Shown here: positions 20,718-31,602 of the stretch, piece by piece
Layout: the number at the start of each line of letters is the position of its first letter
Position numbering within the stretch: the stretch's first letter is position 1
Source: Phytophthora colocasiae
Taxonomy: Eukaryota; Oomycota; Peronosporomycetes; Peronosporales; Peronosporaceae
Reading direction: 5' to 3'
DNA length: 64,000 bases
NCBI GenBank assembly: GCA_018806915.1
Contig: JAGKQI010000040.1
Location: 806,001 to 870,000 of the forward strand
Position numbers and translations under genes: made by a program
Notes under the pieces: generated by a model
What the model saw: only the letters and a program-made list of their open reading frames with translations
The model's database searches: none
What the model was told of the DNA's origin: nothing

Positions 20718-22162
20718 TTAGACTCTGGGGTGATCGTCTCCAGCCTGCATTGCCTGAAAACGAGCTCGTGCTCGTGCACTCTGGTTGAATTCGTTAAGTA
20801 ATGCTCCACAGTTCAACTTCGATAATGGTAACCACTCAGTTTCGTCGTAACCTTTCCACTTAAACAGATATTCGCGCAGGTTTTTGGACGTCCTGGTACG
20901 TTTGCTCCAGCGGGTATCCAAAATCTTCTCCACTTCATACTCGTCATTCTCGGCGTCAGTTTCCCAACTATCTTCTGGTAACAAGGCAGCGTCAAAGTCA
21001 TCATCTTCTGGAATCTGGAGCTCTGCCGTCGGTCGTCTGGGAAACAGAGCTCTGGGCTTCAGACGGCTCACATGCATCCAGGGGTTTACGCGATAGCCGG
21101 TATCTTCAACCTTGATTCGTACTCTGAAGTCGTCCAGCATTTCCTCGATCCTGAAAGGTTCGTGCCACAGGTGCGCCAGTTTCCTGCTCAATCCTGGTTG
21201 TACTTTAGGGATGTAGAGCCATACGGCGTCGCTTATAGCAAAACCTCACTTCAGACGTTCCGATAACTCGTTCCACTTTCTGGTTTGTTCTTCAGACCGG
21301 CCGCGTTTTGCCTTCTTCTGAAGATCCTCGGCACACGCCAGAGCACAACTATAGTCTAGATATATATAGACTATAGTAACTCTCGCTGCATTTTCCGTCT
21401 CCACTCGTAGGCAGTTCGTTCCTGGGTCGTCGACGGTTTTGGTCCGAGCATAGCGGATACCGTCCCGTGAGCATCCCAACCATGTACCAAGTAGAAAGGT
21501 GTTTCTAGCCGGGTGGCGTCGAATGACGTATTCAGGGCGAACATCAGACGTTCAGCATGATCATCCCAATCACTCTGATCAGCCTCAGAGATATATGCCT
21601 TAATCGCGCGCACCACAGTCTGTACTGATCGCTCCTGCTGGCCGTTGGCTTGAGGCCGGTATCCTAGAGTAGCTCGTTGTCTGCTGCTTAAAAGCTCTCT
21701 GAAACACTTGAACACCTCACTCATGAAGCGGGGATCTTGATCATGACGAATCAGAGAGCTAGCTCCAAAGTTTCTGAAAACGCGTTCCTCATAAGCCTCC
21801 GCTACATCTTGAGCAGTGGTGACACTCATCGGCTTGCACATCACGTATCCTGAAAACAAAAATATCCTGGAAGAGCAAAAGAAATGTGTTCCCCCGTGCC
21901 GATTTCGGCATGTGGGTTACAAAATCCATAGACACCACTTCAAACGGCCGGCTGGGCTCAATATTCCCTGGTGACGGTCCAGGATTTGGGGGTCGTCCCT
22001 TGCCACTGGCACAGTCCACACATTCCTTCACGAATCTCTCCACATCGGCATACATACCCATCCAGTAAAACTCTGAACTCAGCTTCTCAAAGGTTCTCCT
22101 AATACTCTGATGTCCACCTTGGTAGTCTTCGTGAGCGTAATGCAACAAGTCTGGACGCAACC
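20718..22162 (-). pseudogene. Gypsy-3 integrase with C-terminal chromodomain
   Basis: In sense order: the zinc finger (HYAHEDYQGGHQ, then CVDCASGKG), the catalytic core with VVSMDFVTHMP (first Asp), RHDQDPRF (second Asp) and ANGQQERSVQ (Glu). Next come the GPY-like LAHLWHEPFRIEEML region and, at the C-terminus, a chromodomain with YEVEKILDTRW and LFKWKGYDETEWLPL. Chromodomains steer integration towards marked chromatin in related elements. Frames break near 21800 and at an AT-rich insertion (about 21350-21376, TAGATATATATAGACTATAG). The 5' end is joined to an inverted LTR piece at 22163. Confidence 0.85.
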
Positions 22163-22893
22163 CTCAAGATCTTCGTGTACGTTGAAGCATTAGTGCTCCG
22201 TACTCTGGTTTCTTACTCAAAGCTCTGGTATCTCTAACTCTTGATTGACCACGACTCTGAAAACCAAGCGATATCAGACTCTGAAAACCAGGATACCAGA
22301 CTCTGAAACCACCGAAGATCCAAGACCATACTAAAACCAAGTGAACCCAAGTTCAAGTCACGCATTCAAGTGATGACTGACCTGCACATCCCCCGTAATG
22401 ACGTCTCTACCTGTCAACCCATCGATGATCGGCTGTACAGACCGCATACTGAGACCAAGTCAAGATATCTGATATATACAAAGTCCAAGAGTGCCTGAGA
22501 TACGAAGACTGACTGCATAAAGGACGCAAAAGGCGACAAGAAGGAGAGAGTTACCAGAGATATTTGATAGTTATGAGAAAGATAAACGATAAACAGAGTT
22601 CAATTTGCCGTGTAACCCAGAAGTCGTTGTATTTCTGCCTGCAAGGCCACGCCAAGCATCGCTACCGTGTGATCTCTCGCCTATTCAATCCCCTTAGGCG
22701 GAGATCAGGTAACGTAGCGACCTGAAAGGACCCGCCTATTTCATATCCTAGTTGGGTCGTTTGTTTTGTCTCTAGCGGTAGCCCATTTCATATTGCTCGT
22801 TTGGACAGGCTCTGGAAACTAGACAGTCGTTTTCAGAGTGCAAGGTAGACTGTTATATATAGCCGATTGTATTGGCTTATATTTTCCCTCTAT
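22163..22893 (-). repeat. Inverted internal LTR segment inside Gypsy-3 pol
   Basis: Read on the minus strand this is the LTR stretch matching 16317-17049 (from ATAGAGGGAAAATATAAG to GAGGGTTGC). It sits between integrase and RNase H codons. The matching flanks of the same LTR are at 27677-28206 and 28780-29165, from which this middle part is missing. It has been exchanged for the pol segment at 28207-28779. Confidence 0.85.
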
Positions 22894-22895
22894 GC

Positions 22896-23492
22896 TTAGT
22901 TGAACTCGCGTTTCACATGTACCAACTTCAGAGTCTGAAACTTGGTTTTCAGAGATTCAAATTCGGCCAACCTCCATTGCAAGTTGGGCTGACTGCAGTT
23001 GATCAATCCCTGAGCCTGCTGTATCGCGATGCGTGAGTCTCCCACAACCACCAACTCCTGTATTCCATGGGCGAGTGCCATCTTCAGACCATAATTCAGG
23101 CCACAGTACTCTGAGTCGTTCACCGTGACATCCGTCAGAGGAAATCCTCGGGCTTCCAGAACACTCCACCCCAGGAGTTTCCAGAGTATACACCCACAGC
23201 TTCCTAGACGAGTAGACGTCTTTGCGGCGCCGTCAAAACTCAGAACATAACCCTGATAATCTGCTTCCAGCATTTCCACACTGATAGGGACTGGCGGCTT
23301 GACTCGCTCCTTAACCGGAATCAGATTTTCAGAGACTTCGTCCAGATGCTCCCTAGGGGTAATGCCCGCGCCAAGTATTGCTGGGAGTCCATCTTCATCA
23401 CGCTGAATCCGGCGGATCTCTAAGTTCCACTGCGACAACTTCAGACCCCACTTGAGTTTCTGCCGTCGGTGGAACTCGATGTCAACAACCAT
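22896..23492 (-). pseudogene. Gypsy-3 second RNase H (plant/archaeal type)
   Basis: It holds LSFDGAAKTSTRLGSCGC (first Asp), VNDSEYCGLNYGL (Glu) and VVVGDSRIAIQQAQG (third acidic residue). It breaks off after VHVKREFN, just before the fourth acidic residue, at the rearrangement junction. The fourth motif (NQAADYL in Gypsy-2) was lost at the break. The upstream end overlaps the degenerate native RNase H. This is the enzyme type gained by some plant Tat/Ogre and oomycete Ty3/Gypsy elements to remove RNA from hybrids. Confidence 0.8.
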
Positions 23493-26400
23493 TTTAGAAA
23501 AGAGTACCTGGTATAGACCACAATCACTGGAGTCGACTCCACCAGAGCTCAGAAATTCTCCAAGACTCTGAGAATTGCAATCACCTCCTTCTCAGCGATA
23601 TGATACCTGAGTTTGGCATCATTCAGGACACGACCTGTGAACCGGACCGGGTGAATTACTCCCTCATATTCCTGCCCCAAAACTGCCGAGGCAGCCCAAG
23701 GGTTTGCATGCGGGATGACAACGAACGGTCTGGTTCGGTCTGGATGTCAGAGAAGTGGGGTAGATACTATTTTTCGTTTCAGAATCTCGAATGCCTCTTT
23801 CGCACGAGCCAGGTCTCGTCCAGTGCGGATCTGCTCGTCCGTCAGCTCGTAGAGGGTAGCAGCGATAACCGGTAAATCCTCAATAAACTTGTTGTAATAA
23901 TTAAGGCTTCCCATGAAACTCTGAACTCCTTTCAGCGTAGACGGAAATGGCTGTTCTTCATCTCCCTTGACGATCTTTGGTGTTGCCCTCAGACCTTCAG
24001 CACTAATTTCGTGGGAGAGATACGGTATCGACAACTTCCCAAACTCGCTCTTGGGCAAACTCACAGAAATGTTCCAGTAACGAAGTCTGAAAAGCAGGGC
24101 GTTCAAGTCATCACATAGTTAGTCCCAAGTCGGTGCTCCATGTGCAATGTCGTCGATGTACGAACTCCTCCCCAGGACTGGACCCATGAATGTGGGAACA
24201 GGAATATTCCTCTGGAAAACGGTCATCTGACTTGTGAGTGCTGACATCTCTGAAATCGGTGTGTGATTTTCAGAGTCTGAAGGGTACTTTTCAGAGTCCT
24301 GAGGCTGGAGTTGCTGAAATTCCAGAACATCCGCATCAACTTCAGCTTCTTCTTCTGGTGACAGCCTCACAAACCCCCACAGGCAATTATCTAACATAGC
24401 CTGATATACAAGGGGGGCGTTCTTCAGACCGAAAGGCATCCTCACCCACCGGAAGTGTCCAAACGGGCAGATGAAAGCTGATATCAGTCGCGCACGCTCT
24501 GTCATGATCGCCCAGAAACCGCTAGCCATATCCAAACTCATGAACCACATAGCAGCCTCAAAACCAATCAGGAGATCGTCAATAAGAGGTAGAGGGTAGT
24601 GTGATAGTTGAATAAAGCCATTCACAATGCGATAGTTGATCCACATTCGTATGTCAACACCATTTTTCTTCAGAACGATCACGATAGGAGATGCCCACGG
24701 CGAATTGGAGATCAAACCAGTTTCCAGAAGTTTCTTCAGAAGCTCGTACACCTTCAGCATGAGGTGGGGAGCGACGGACCTCGGACGTTGAGCTACCGGT
24801 TTGGCATCTCCCACATCCAGATCATAGACCACGCCCCTTGCCGGCGCGGGCGCCGCATTACCGTCTCCCAGGAATATTTTCCTGTGGCGTTTCAGAATGT
24901 CACGCAGTTTCCTGTCCATTTCTGGAGTCGTCGTTCCCGGCTCTCCAACGTCGGCGCTATCAATATCGCACTCTGGTGTCAACTCTTCCAGCTCAGGCAA
25001 CATGACTAGTTGGTCGCGTAATTGAGCGAGGAGTTCCACCTTCTCGCATATATACACCTGGCCCCAGGTCTAATTCTTCATTCGAAACGTTCATACACCG
25101 CTCGTATTCCACTCGTAACTTTTCCATAGGCGTTCCAGGCATCCCGTGAATGGGAAAATCCCAAGACTCGTCCATTAAGTCGAAATCATCCGCGGGTAAC
25201 TCAGGAGTCTGAGGATCATCTAGGAGACACTCAGGTTTTGAGTCAAGGACATCATCGTCGAAAGCAACGGAGGTGTCACCAGGGTCTTCCTGCGAAGTAC
25301 TTTCAGGGAGTGTTTCCAGATTTCTGGTATCTACACTGACATTCGCACTTCCTGTTTCACTGTTACAACCATCATCCGTCTGGGTGGAAGCGTCCAGGGC
25401 GAAGCGCACTCGCTTCACGGTCGGTGGTGAGTCTGGTTTCACAAACTGCACTCGAGCGTTGTCGAACCTTGGACGTTGTAGTATCTCAGTCGGCCATGGA
25501 TAGTCTGGACGATCTACACACGGGGGTTGCGGCATCAGAGCCTCCAACTCCGCCTCTCTCTCCATACGCCTCTTAGTCTCTGGTGACGGGGTACTTTCCA
25601 GAATTAGAACTTCCCAGTCACGATAAGCAGCGGAACCTGGACGCACGAAACGTCCATGCCTCGGGAAGAAACCATATTCCACGATCCTCGCGACATCAGA
25701 GAGTTCATTGACCCACGTGTTCTTATCAGAGATATTTACCACGCGAACGGCCACAGGCCAAGAGCGAGCCGCATAGATCAGATGAGTAACCCAGCGATCA
25801 CCGCGTCCGGCCCACACGACTTCCCTTTGGGGGTTCGTTGATCCATAGTCAATTCGGACAATAAACCCTTCACCCGGACTCAGAAGAACAGCCTCACTTG
25901 GTCTAACCGACCTGTTACGGCCAATGTGGTCACCAGGTTCCCAATTACACATCATCACCACTACCTCGTCTGGTAACGACACCAGACCTTCACGAGCGCT
26001 AATTCTCACTCCAGCAGCAAACATGAAACCCATTCCCAGAAGCACGTCAATTCCTTCACCGATATTCGCGACCCAAACATCCACACCCTTGGCCCAAGTG
26101 TCAACTTGATCTCAGCGCTGGCACCGATGTATGTTGGAACACCACCCATCCCCGACACCTTGGTCTGCTTGTGCGACTTAAGTCTGAGTCCGAGCTTACG
26201 CGCAAAGTCGTAACTCAGAATATTTATGGTCGCACCAGTGTCCAAGAGAATCTTGGTCCGATGGTCATTCACAGCACCATACACCATCACCACATCCCTC
26301 TTCGACCGATCAGGACAGTTATCCTCCCACCAGCCATAACACTCGCCATCCTTCAACCTGAACGACACTGTGTCGTCTGATGTCGGGTCGGTGTTTTCAG

Positions 26401-26583
26401 CGATCTCAGGTAACCCGTTTCCTGAGTTTCCAGAAGGTATGGTCGATTCTTGGGCAAAAGTAGTCATGCATTGTTGAGTGTTATCTTTAGGCTTTCTCAG
26501 CTCTGGTCCTACACACACTAGAACACACAACTCTGGGGTAACGCCATGCCCGACGCGTTTCGGATCCCCATCCGACGGGCATA
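23493..26583 (-). pseudogene. Gypsy-3 pol, protease, RT and native RNase H
   Basis: Protease: ILLDTGATINILS (about 26250-26210) and VLLGMGF. RT: SPWASPIVIVLKKNG, MSLDMASGFWAI (catalytic Asp), RMPFGLKNAPLVYQAM and SSYIDDIAHGA (catalytic DD). An insertion of roughly 75 residues lies between region B and YIDD, as in Gypsy-2. The native RNase H is partly lost (about 23500-23760). Frameshifts occur near 26080, 25050, 24115 and 23750. Pol starts in the -1 frame relative to gag, with a slippery heptamer at 26587-26593. Confidence 0.82.
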
Positions 26584-26593
26584 TTAGTTTAAC
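26547..26593 (-). other. -1 ribosomal frameshift signal, Gypsy-3 gag-pol
   Basis: Minus strand: G_TTA_AAC in the gag frame (26587-26593), gag stop TAA next (26584-26586). After a 6-nt spacer comes a stem-loop with outer arms GCCCG/CGGGC and inner arms TCGGAT/ATCCGA around GGGG. Pol is open in the -1 frame from the heptamer on. The same arrangement is kept in Gypsy-2, with a different spacer sequence. Confidence 0.75.
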
Positions 26594-27676
26594 GGCTTCC
26601 CAGAGTTTGCCTCATCACCCAGGAGTTTCTCCCGTAGGTGGTTCGGCATGTCGTTGAGTGCACTTTGTCGAGCGAGTTGCTTGAGTGCTTCCAGAGTTTT
26701 CAGATCTTCACAGGGTTTTCCAGGGTGCACTCTTCCACATACTTCACAGGGTGACATCCGGCACATTCGACTCCGGTGTCCCTTCTCCTGGCAGCGGTCA
26801 CACGTGACGTCCCTCCAGCAATCTTCCTCTGAGTGTCCTGAGCGTTGGCATTTTTCACAGAACTTGTTCCAATAGCCACTATTCTCATGACGCCTCTGGT
26901 GGAATCCTTGACCTGACGATCCAGACGGGGACTGGGGCGGAGGACGCCATCCCATGTTATCCATCACTCGATATACCTCATTCGTCAGAGTCTGCGTCCA
27001 ATCTGCACTTGGTGGAGCCTTTGAATTGCTCGAAGATGCTTGCGTAGTACTTTCATCACGGGTAGACTCTGAAGTCGCACTTGGAGTCCTGGAATCACCA
27101 GTCTGATCTCTGGTATCCTGATTGGATTTCAGAGATTCTTTATGATTTTCAGAGTTTTCGGAGTCGTAATCTCCAGAATCCACATCTCTTGCGACATAAG
27201 TCCGGTGCACACGCTTGGGCTTGAACGGTCCTCGCGGAATTTTATCAGCCCGGAAATCTCGAGATGGCAGGCGTCATCTCTTGGTCACCAGTTCGCCACA
27301 CATCTTCATCTTGCTGCAAAGCATACTCCAAGTCTGAAATCCGTCGAAATCTCTGACCTTGCAGCGACGTTTTCAGGCGTGCATCCTTAAGCTTCGTGAT
27401 GAATCGCAGTACATGCTTCTCAAGGCGCTTGGACGACTTCCGGAAATCGATGTCAGCTTTCCCAGCGGCAGAAGTAAGTCGGTAGAAAAATTCAAGCGGT
27501 GTCTCAGAGTCTTTCATAGCCATCGTAAAATACCTCTCGGAATACGATGACCGAGCTTTGCAGTAACGTTTCTTGAACTCTGAAGACAGCTCTTTCCAGT
27601 CACGGGCACACTTTTGGGAAGCTTGTTAAACCAGTCTAGCGCAGACACGGGGAGCTTCAACTTAAGTTCCTGGACG
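26584..27676 (-). pseudogene. Gypsy-3 gag, C-terminal part
   Basis: It holds the end of the capsid-like gag domain (LKLPVSALDWFNKLP, then RYFTMAMKDSETPLEFFYRL) and the nucleocapsid knuckles CEKCQRSGHSEEDC, CDRCQEKGHRSRMC and CEVCGRVHPGKPC. A linker at about 27060-27165 is rich in TTTTCAGAG-type motifs. There is a frameshift near 27260. At 27677 the frame runs into the Gypsy-4 LTR, so the long N-terminal coiled-coil region is missing. Confidence 0.82.
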
Positions 27677-29268
27677 TCGCGAAGTCGGTGAAACTTTGGT
27701 CGCGGAGCAGGGGCGTATAGTGAACCCTAGTTATACGGCTACTGAAAAGTGGTTTTCAAAGCCGTATAACGACAGGTTGGCGTGTGGTACCTTGTGGTAT
27801 CCTCGTGGGTTCGTTGTCTTCGGAAATATGACCCTCGCTGGAGTCTGAGAGCGTGGTGTGAGGAGAAGTTGGGGTTCCCTTGGAGTCTGGAGTCGGTATT
27901 CAGGAAATCCTTCCAGGAGCGTTCGGGAGTCGGAATCTCTGGAAACCAAGTTGGTTCCCAGGAAGTCGGCGGTCGAAAAGAGGTTAATAAACCAGAGAAA
28001 GTCTGAAATCGGTGTCTGAATATCACAAATCCAGAACCGAGATACCTGACTTTCAGAGATAAACAACCAAGTTCGAAAATATATATATATACAGCCGTTC
28101 TTATTCTTTCTAGGCCCTTGAACGGTGGGCTAACACTCCAGGTCAACTAGGGACTTGCTACCAGACACCTGGTCTGTCTGGTATCCCTTTACGTTGGCGC
28201 ACCACCGACCTCGAAGACTTTGACCCTTGGGGAAGCTTGGCGGGTACAAGATGATGATGAACTTATGCACCTGCAACTGGTATCCAAGGTTCAAGAAAAA
28301 CTGATGAAGCCTCGCCCAGTCCCGAACACGGAAGCCCAAGAATCAAAACCAGACTCTGAAAACCATAATGCGTCACCAGAATCGGGGGAAGCTTCTGGTC
28401 CAGAATCTGCACCCATGCCCCGATCGGCCAAAATATTGATTGCTGTGACCCGTGCCCAAGCTCCGCCTGACGCTGATCCTGAGGATAATGACGAACGAGA
28501 ACCTTTAGGGCCTTTGGAGTTCCAGGCAGAACGCTGGCGACGGATTAAGGCACATCAGAGCCAGGACCCATACTTGGTTGAGCTCATGAAGTTTCTGAAA
28601 GGCGACGTGGGAAATTTACCACGACCCCGAGTCAGAAAACTTGCCAGAGTTGCCGAAAATTTCGTTCTGGATTTTAGAGATGTGCTGTATCGCCTGAGCC
28701 GCGCTACTCGAGAACGGCCCCGGGACAATATTGACGAGCTCAGGTTGGTGGTTCCCAGAGACTTGCACGGGTGCGCGGCGTCCGGCGCGCGATACTTGGT
28801 CTCTGCGGGTAAATATGTGAATCCTTGAACCATCCATCGTCGCGCTGGACGGTAATGGGATGAGGTCTCTCTGAGATACGTTCTTCTGAGAGACTTTCCG
28901 CCAGAACTTAGGCACTCATCGTCGGGGAAAGTCCGGTGACCAGACAGAGTGTAGTTGACCTTCAGAGTTGTGTGCACACTCTGAAGTACACTTCTGGTCC
29001 TTTGGGCCCCTTTACAGTCAGGCGAAGGTTTATCCACAATCTTCCACAGATATCACACGGGTGCAGCCACGTCCCACATACTCCCTCTCCAAAACCAAAT
29101 GTAACCAGGTACATCACTAGGTAACAGCAGCATGACGCCAGAAAATCTGAAGTTACATCATGTCAACCGCCCCTCCTGGTCACGGTTCATCAGTGATGGT
29201 ACATATCAGAACTGAGTACCATGGCCAGGCAAAATCGTCGAAGCAATCAACCGCTACTTGTAACGGGG
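27677..29268 (-). mobile_element. Gypsy-4, left end only (rearranged LTR, PPT, start of antisense ORF)
   Basis: 27677-28206 is the outer LTR part (the first T is changed, CGTCGCGAAG), 28780-29165 the inner LTR part ending ATGTCA. 29166-29180 is the polypurine tract. At 29221 a frame opens with ATGGCCAGGC like the other antisense ORFs but is lost after about 15 codons at the Gypsy-1 LTR. The middle of the LTR (731 bp) is found inverted at 22163-22893. The rest of Gypsy-4 may be the gag at 61641-64000 on the far side of Gypsy-1. Confidence 0.75.
28207..28779 (+). pseudogene. Displaced, inverted pol segment (RNase H end to integrase start)
   Basis: The plus strand reads TSKTLTLGEAWRVQDDDELM through a linker to ELRLVVPRDLH. 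This is the stretch missing between the RNase H (22896) and integrase (22162) parts of Gypsy-3. In Gypsy-2 the equivalent residues are continuous. It now lies inside an LTR. Its end RDLH fits directly onto PDLLHYAH at 22162. Confidence 0.85.
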
Positions 29269-29717
29269 TTAAATGTACAAGTGGTTGTACCACTTGTAAC
29301 TCTAACAGTTAGGATATTTGTTAGAGGTTGGAAATGGACCTCAGACCTTGGTGTGCTGTACACACCAATGGCTACATGAGCGGACCACATTATTGGGTGG
29401 TTCGTGTGCATTTGTGCATATTATTGGTAGAAAGTAACGGATTTCTACCAATCACTGAGCAGAGTTTCTGCCAACCACACGTTGGCAGACCCTTTAGAAA
29501 TAGATAACAAACAGTTTTAGGAGGTCCATAATTGGCTTGTGCCAAATTCAATAACAGTTCTCATTTACGGTATTTTGCAGTTTAATTTAGTTATATTTGA
29601 TTTAATTATACTTATTTAAATAAGTATACTTAAATTAAGTCTATTCTAATTGCACGCTTCCTCATAGACGTAAGCGCACGTGTACGCCATCTAATAGGTC
29701 TAGGTAGACCCATTACA
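29269..29717 (+). repeat. Gypsy-1 5' LTR
   Basis: 449 bp, ends in CCCATTACA. The 3' LTR starts TGTAATG, a perfect inverted match to that end; here the start reads TTAAATG (two changes). Body nearly identical to 60752-61200. Confidence 0.88.
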
Positions 29718-29719
29718 CC

Positions 29720-29735
29720 TGGTAGCACTTTGTAG
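29720..29735 (+). other. Probable primer binding site of Gypsy-1
   Basis: TGGTAGCACTTTGTAG starts 2 nt after the LTR. TGGTAGCA fits the 3' end (TGCTACCA) of initiator Met tRNAs of many eukaryotes; the match beyond that is partial. Confidence 0.55.
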
Positions 29736-29802
29736 TCCGTCCCACGACCGACTGCAGTTCGTTCGTATGGAGTAATACGAACGCGGGGTCGGGAACTCCC
29801 CA

Positions 29803-30299
29803 ATGGATCAGGGATCCACTGGGACCCCACACATCTCCGTGACGCGCACGGACTGTGCCCACCTGTCGGACCCAGAGTGGGAAGCTTTCCAAAGACTTTC
29901 GCAAGTCATTGGAGAGGCGGTGGTAGCGACGATGCTTCGTACGCTATCGCCAGCAGAGCAACATGGTGTTGCTCTGGGGTACATTGTTAAGGAGCAACGA
30001 GATGTTGCTGCCTCGGTGGCTTCTCCGAAGCCACGCGTGGAGTCGTTGAAACTCCACGTGAGTACCTACACGGGGAAGGAGGACGAGACCCTCCTTCGTT
30101 AGCTTGTCGAACTTGACACAGCCGTTGCGGCTCGACGTATCGTCGATCCGATGTCGAAGGTCGCGTTCGCCATGTCATGTCTTGGCGGACGTGCGAGGAG
30201 TTGGGTCTATGGGCGCCGACTCTCGGATCCTACGTGCTTCAGCATGTACGAGGAGTTCAAGGAGGAACTCAAGCTTGCGTTTGAGCCTCCGAAGAACGA
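29803..30299 (+). pseudogene. Gypsy-1 gag, N-terminal part
   Basis: It starts at the ATG 29803, 86 nt after the LTR. The frame holds LSDPEWEAFQRLSQVIGEAV, LRTLSPAEQ and, after an in-frame TAG (30100-30102, one change from TGG), LVELDTAVAARRIVDPMSK and LGGRARSWVYG, then FKEELKLAFEPPKN. This is a typical retrotransposon gag (capsid) domain. At 30300 Gypsy-2 is inserted. The gag continues at 54416 with FRSRAEFLDLQ in the same frame once the insertion and one ACGA copy are removed. Confidence 0.85.
30296..30299. repeat. Target site duplication of Gypsy-2, left copy
   Basis: ACGA, repeated at 54416-54419. AACGA also fits as a 5-bp version, since the element ends in A. One copy restores the Gypsy-1 gag frame. 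Confidence 0.8.
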
Positions 30300-31398
30300 T
30301 GTCGCGAAGTCGGTGCAACTTTTACCGCGGTGCAGGGGCGTACAGTGAATCTGGAAGTGTGACTACCGGTAGTGATACCAGAGTCGCACAGCAAGGTGGG
30401 CGTGTGTTACCTTGTGCTGTCCTCGTAGGTTCGTTGTCTTGGTAATGAGACCCTCGCCGGGGTCGTGAGAGTGTTGATGAGAGTGAGGGTTCCTTGCGTA
30501 GACCGTCGGATGTCCTTCCGGTCCTCACAGGAGCGCTTGAGAGTCGAACGTTTTCCGGTGAACACTTGTGTACACCAGAGATTTCTGAAGTCAAAAGAGA
30601 AATTAATACAATGGGAAGTCCAGTAATTAGACTTCCGAGATAACCGCAATATAGAGTTCCGATATACAAATATGTAGCTGCTCTTATTCTTTCCTGGCCC
30701 TCGAGCAGTGGGCTAGTTCTCCAGGTCAACTAGGGAAATGTTCACCAGACACCTGGTCTGTCTGGTATTCCCGTAACTTTCGCGCACCACCCTCTAATAT
30801 ATAGAGGGAAAATAAACCAATACACTATCAGTTATATAACAGTCTACCGAGCGTCTTGAGAGCGACTGTCTAGCTCCCAAAACCTGTCCAAACGTACAAT
30901 ATGAAATGGGCTACCGCTAGAGACAAGACAAACGACCCAACTAGTAAATGGAATGGTGGGTCCTCTCAGGTCTCTTCGTTACGCTGATCTCCACCTAAAG
31001 GGGCTTGATAGGTGAGAGATCACACAACTCAAAGCTTTGTTGTGGCCTAATACTTACAAGAAGCACCGACGAATCGACCTTGGGGTTGTAACGCAAATTT
31101 AACTCGGGGTACCGATCAAATTGAACTCTGGTTACATATCTCGTATCTCTCTGTCTTCTATCTTCCATATTCTCATATACACTTGGTCTCAGTATAACTC
31201 AGGAATCTTCACTTGGGCTCACTATGGTAGTCGGTACAGCGGATCTTGTTGAGTCGACGCTCAATGATGTCATTACAGGGATGAGCAGGTTGCGTTTCAC
31301 TTGATTGCGTGAGGTCGTGTTGGGTACACTTGGTTTCAGTATGGGGTGGACTTCAGAGTGTCAGAGTCTGGTATCCTGTTCATCAGGGTCTGGAATCA
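30300..31398 (-). repeat. Gypsy-2 3' LTR, outer part (up to the Helitron)
   Basis: It matches 52544-53613 with few changes up to about 31066. From about 31067 to 31121 a block of 55 bp has no match in the right LTR, which has about 33 bp there. The solo LTR at 1-1509 agrees with the right LTR in that block. The LTR resumes at 37995 after the Helitron. Confidence 0.88.
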
Positions 31399-31428
31399 CT
31401 AGCCGAGTGCCGCCCGCTTTGCGGGCGG
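31399..31428 (-). terminator. Helitron 3' end, hairpin plus CTAG
   Basis: Minus strand: an 8-bp GC-rich hairpin with 3-nt loop, 7 nt, then CTAG, then host T. This structure ends rolling-circle transposition in Helitrons. Confidence 0.9.
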
Positions 31429-31602
31429 TGTGTATGTGTTAGGTCCCAACCCGTAGTGCTCGCTGTTCCAGCTCGCCCTACTACTCTGTAGCCCCTGCCC
31501 TCGCTTCGCTCGGAGGGGACAAAACATACACAGTGTTTGATATGCACAGTGAACATGTATTTGTTGTTATGAAAAATGCAGTGATCTCCTTCTTCCTCTT
31601 GC

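Larger units (their letters stand above)
15781..27676 (-). mobile_element. Gypsy-3, large Ty3/Gypsy element with antisense ORF (rearranged, truncated in gag)
   Basis: The order from the left is 3' LTR, polypurine tract, antisense ORF on the plus strand, then on the minus strand chromodomain/integrase, RNase H, RT, protease and gag. Gag is cut at 27677, where the LTR of another copy (Gypsy-4) starts. A 731-bp piece of that LTR (22163-22893) lies inverted inside Gypsy-3 pol. The missing pol piece lies inverted inside that LTR (28207-28779). No 5' LTR of Gypsy-3 is left. All genes carry lesions. Confidence 0.85.
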
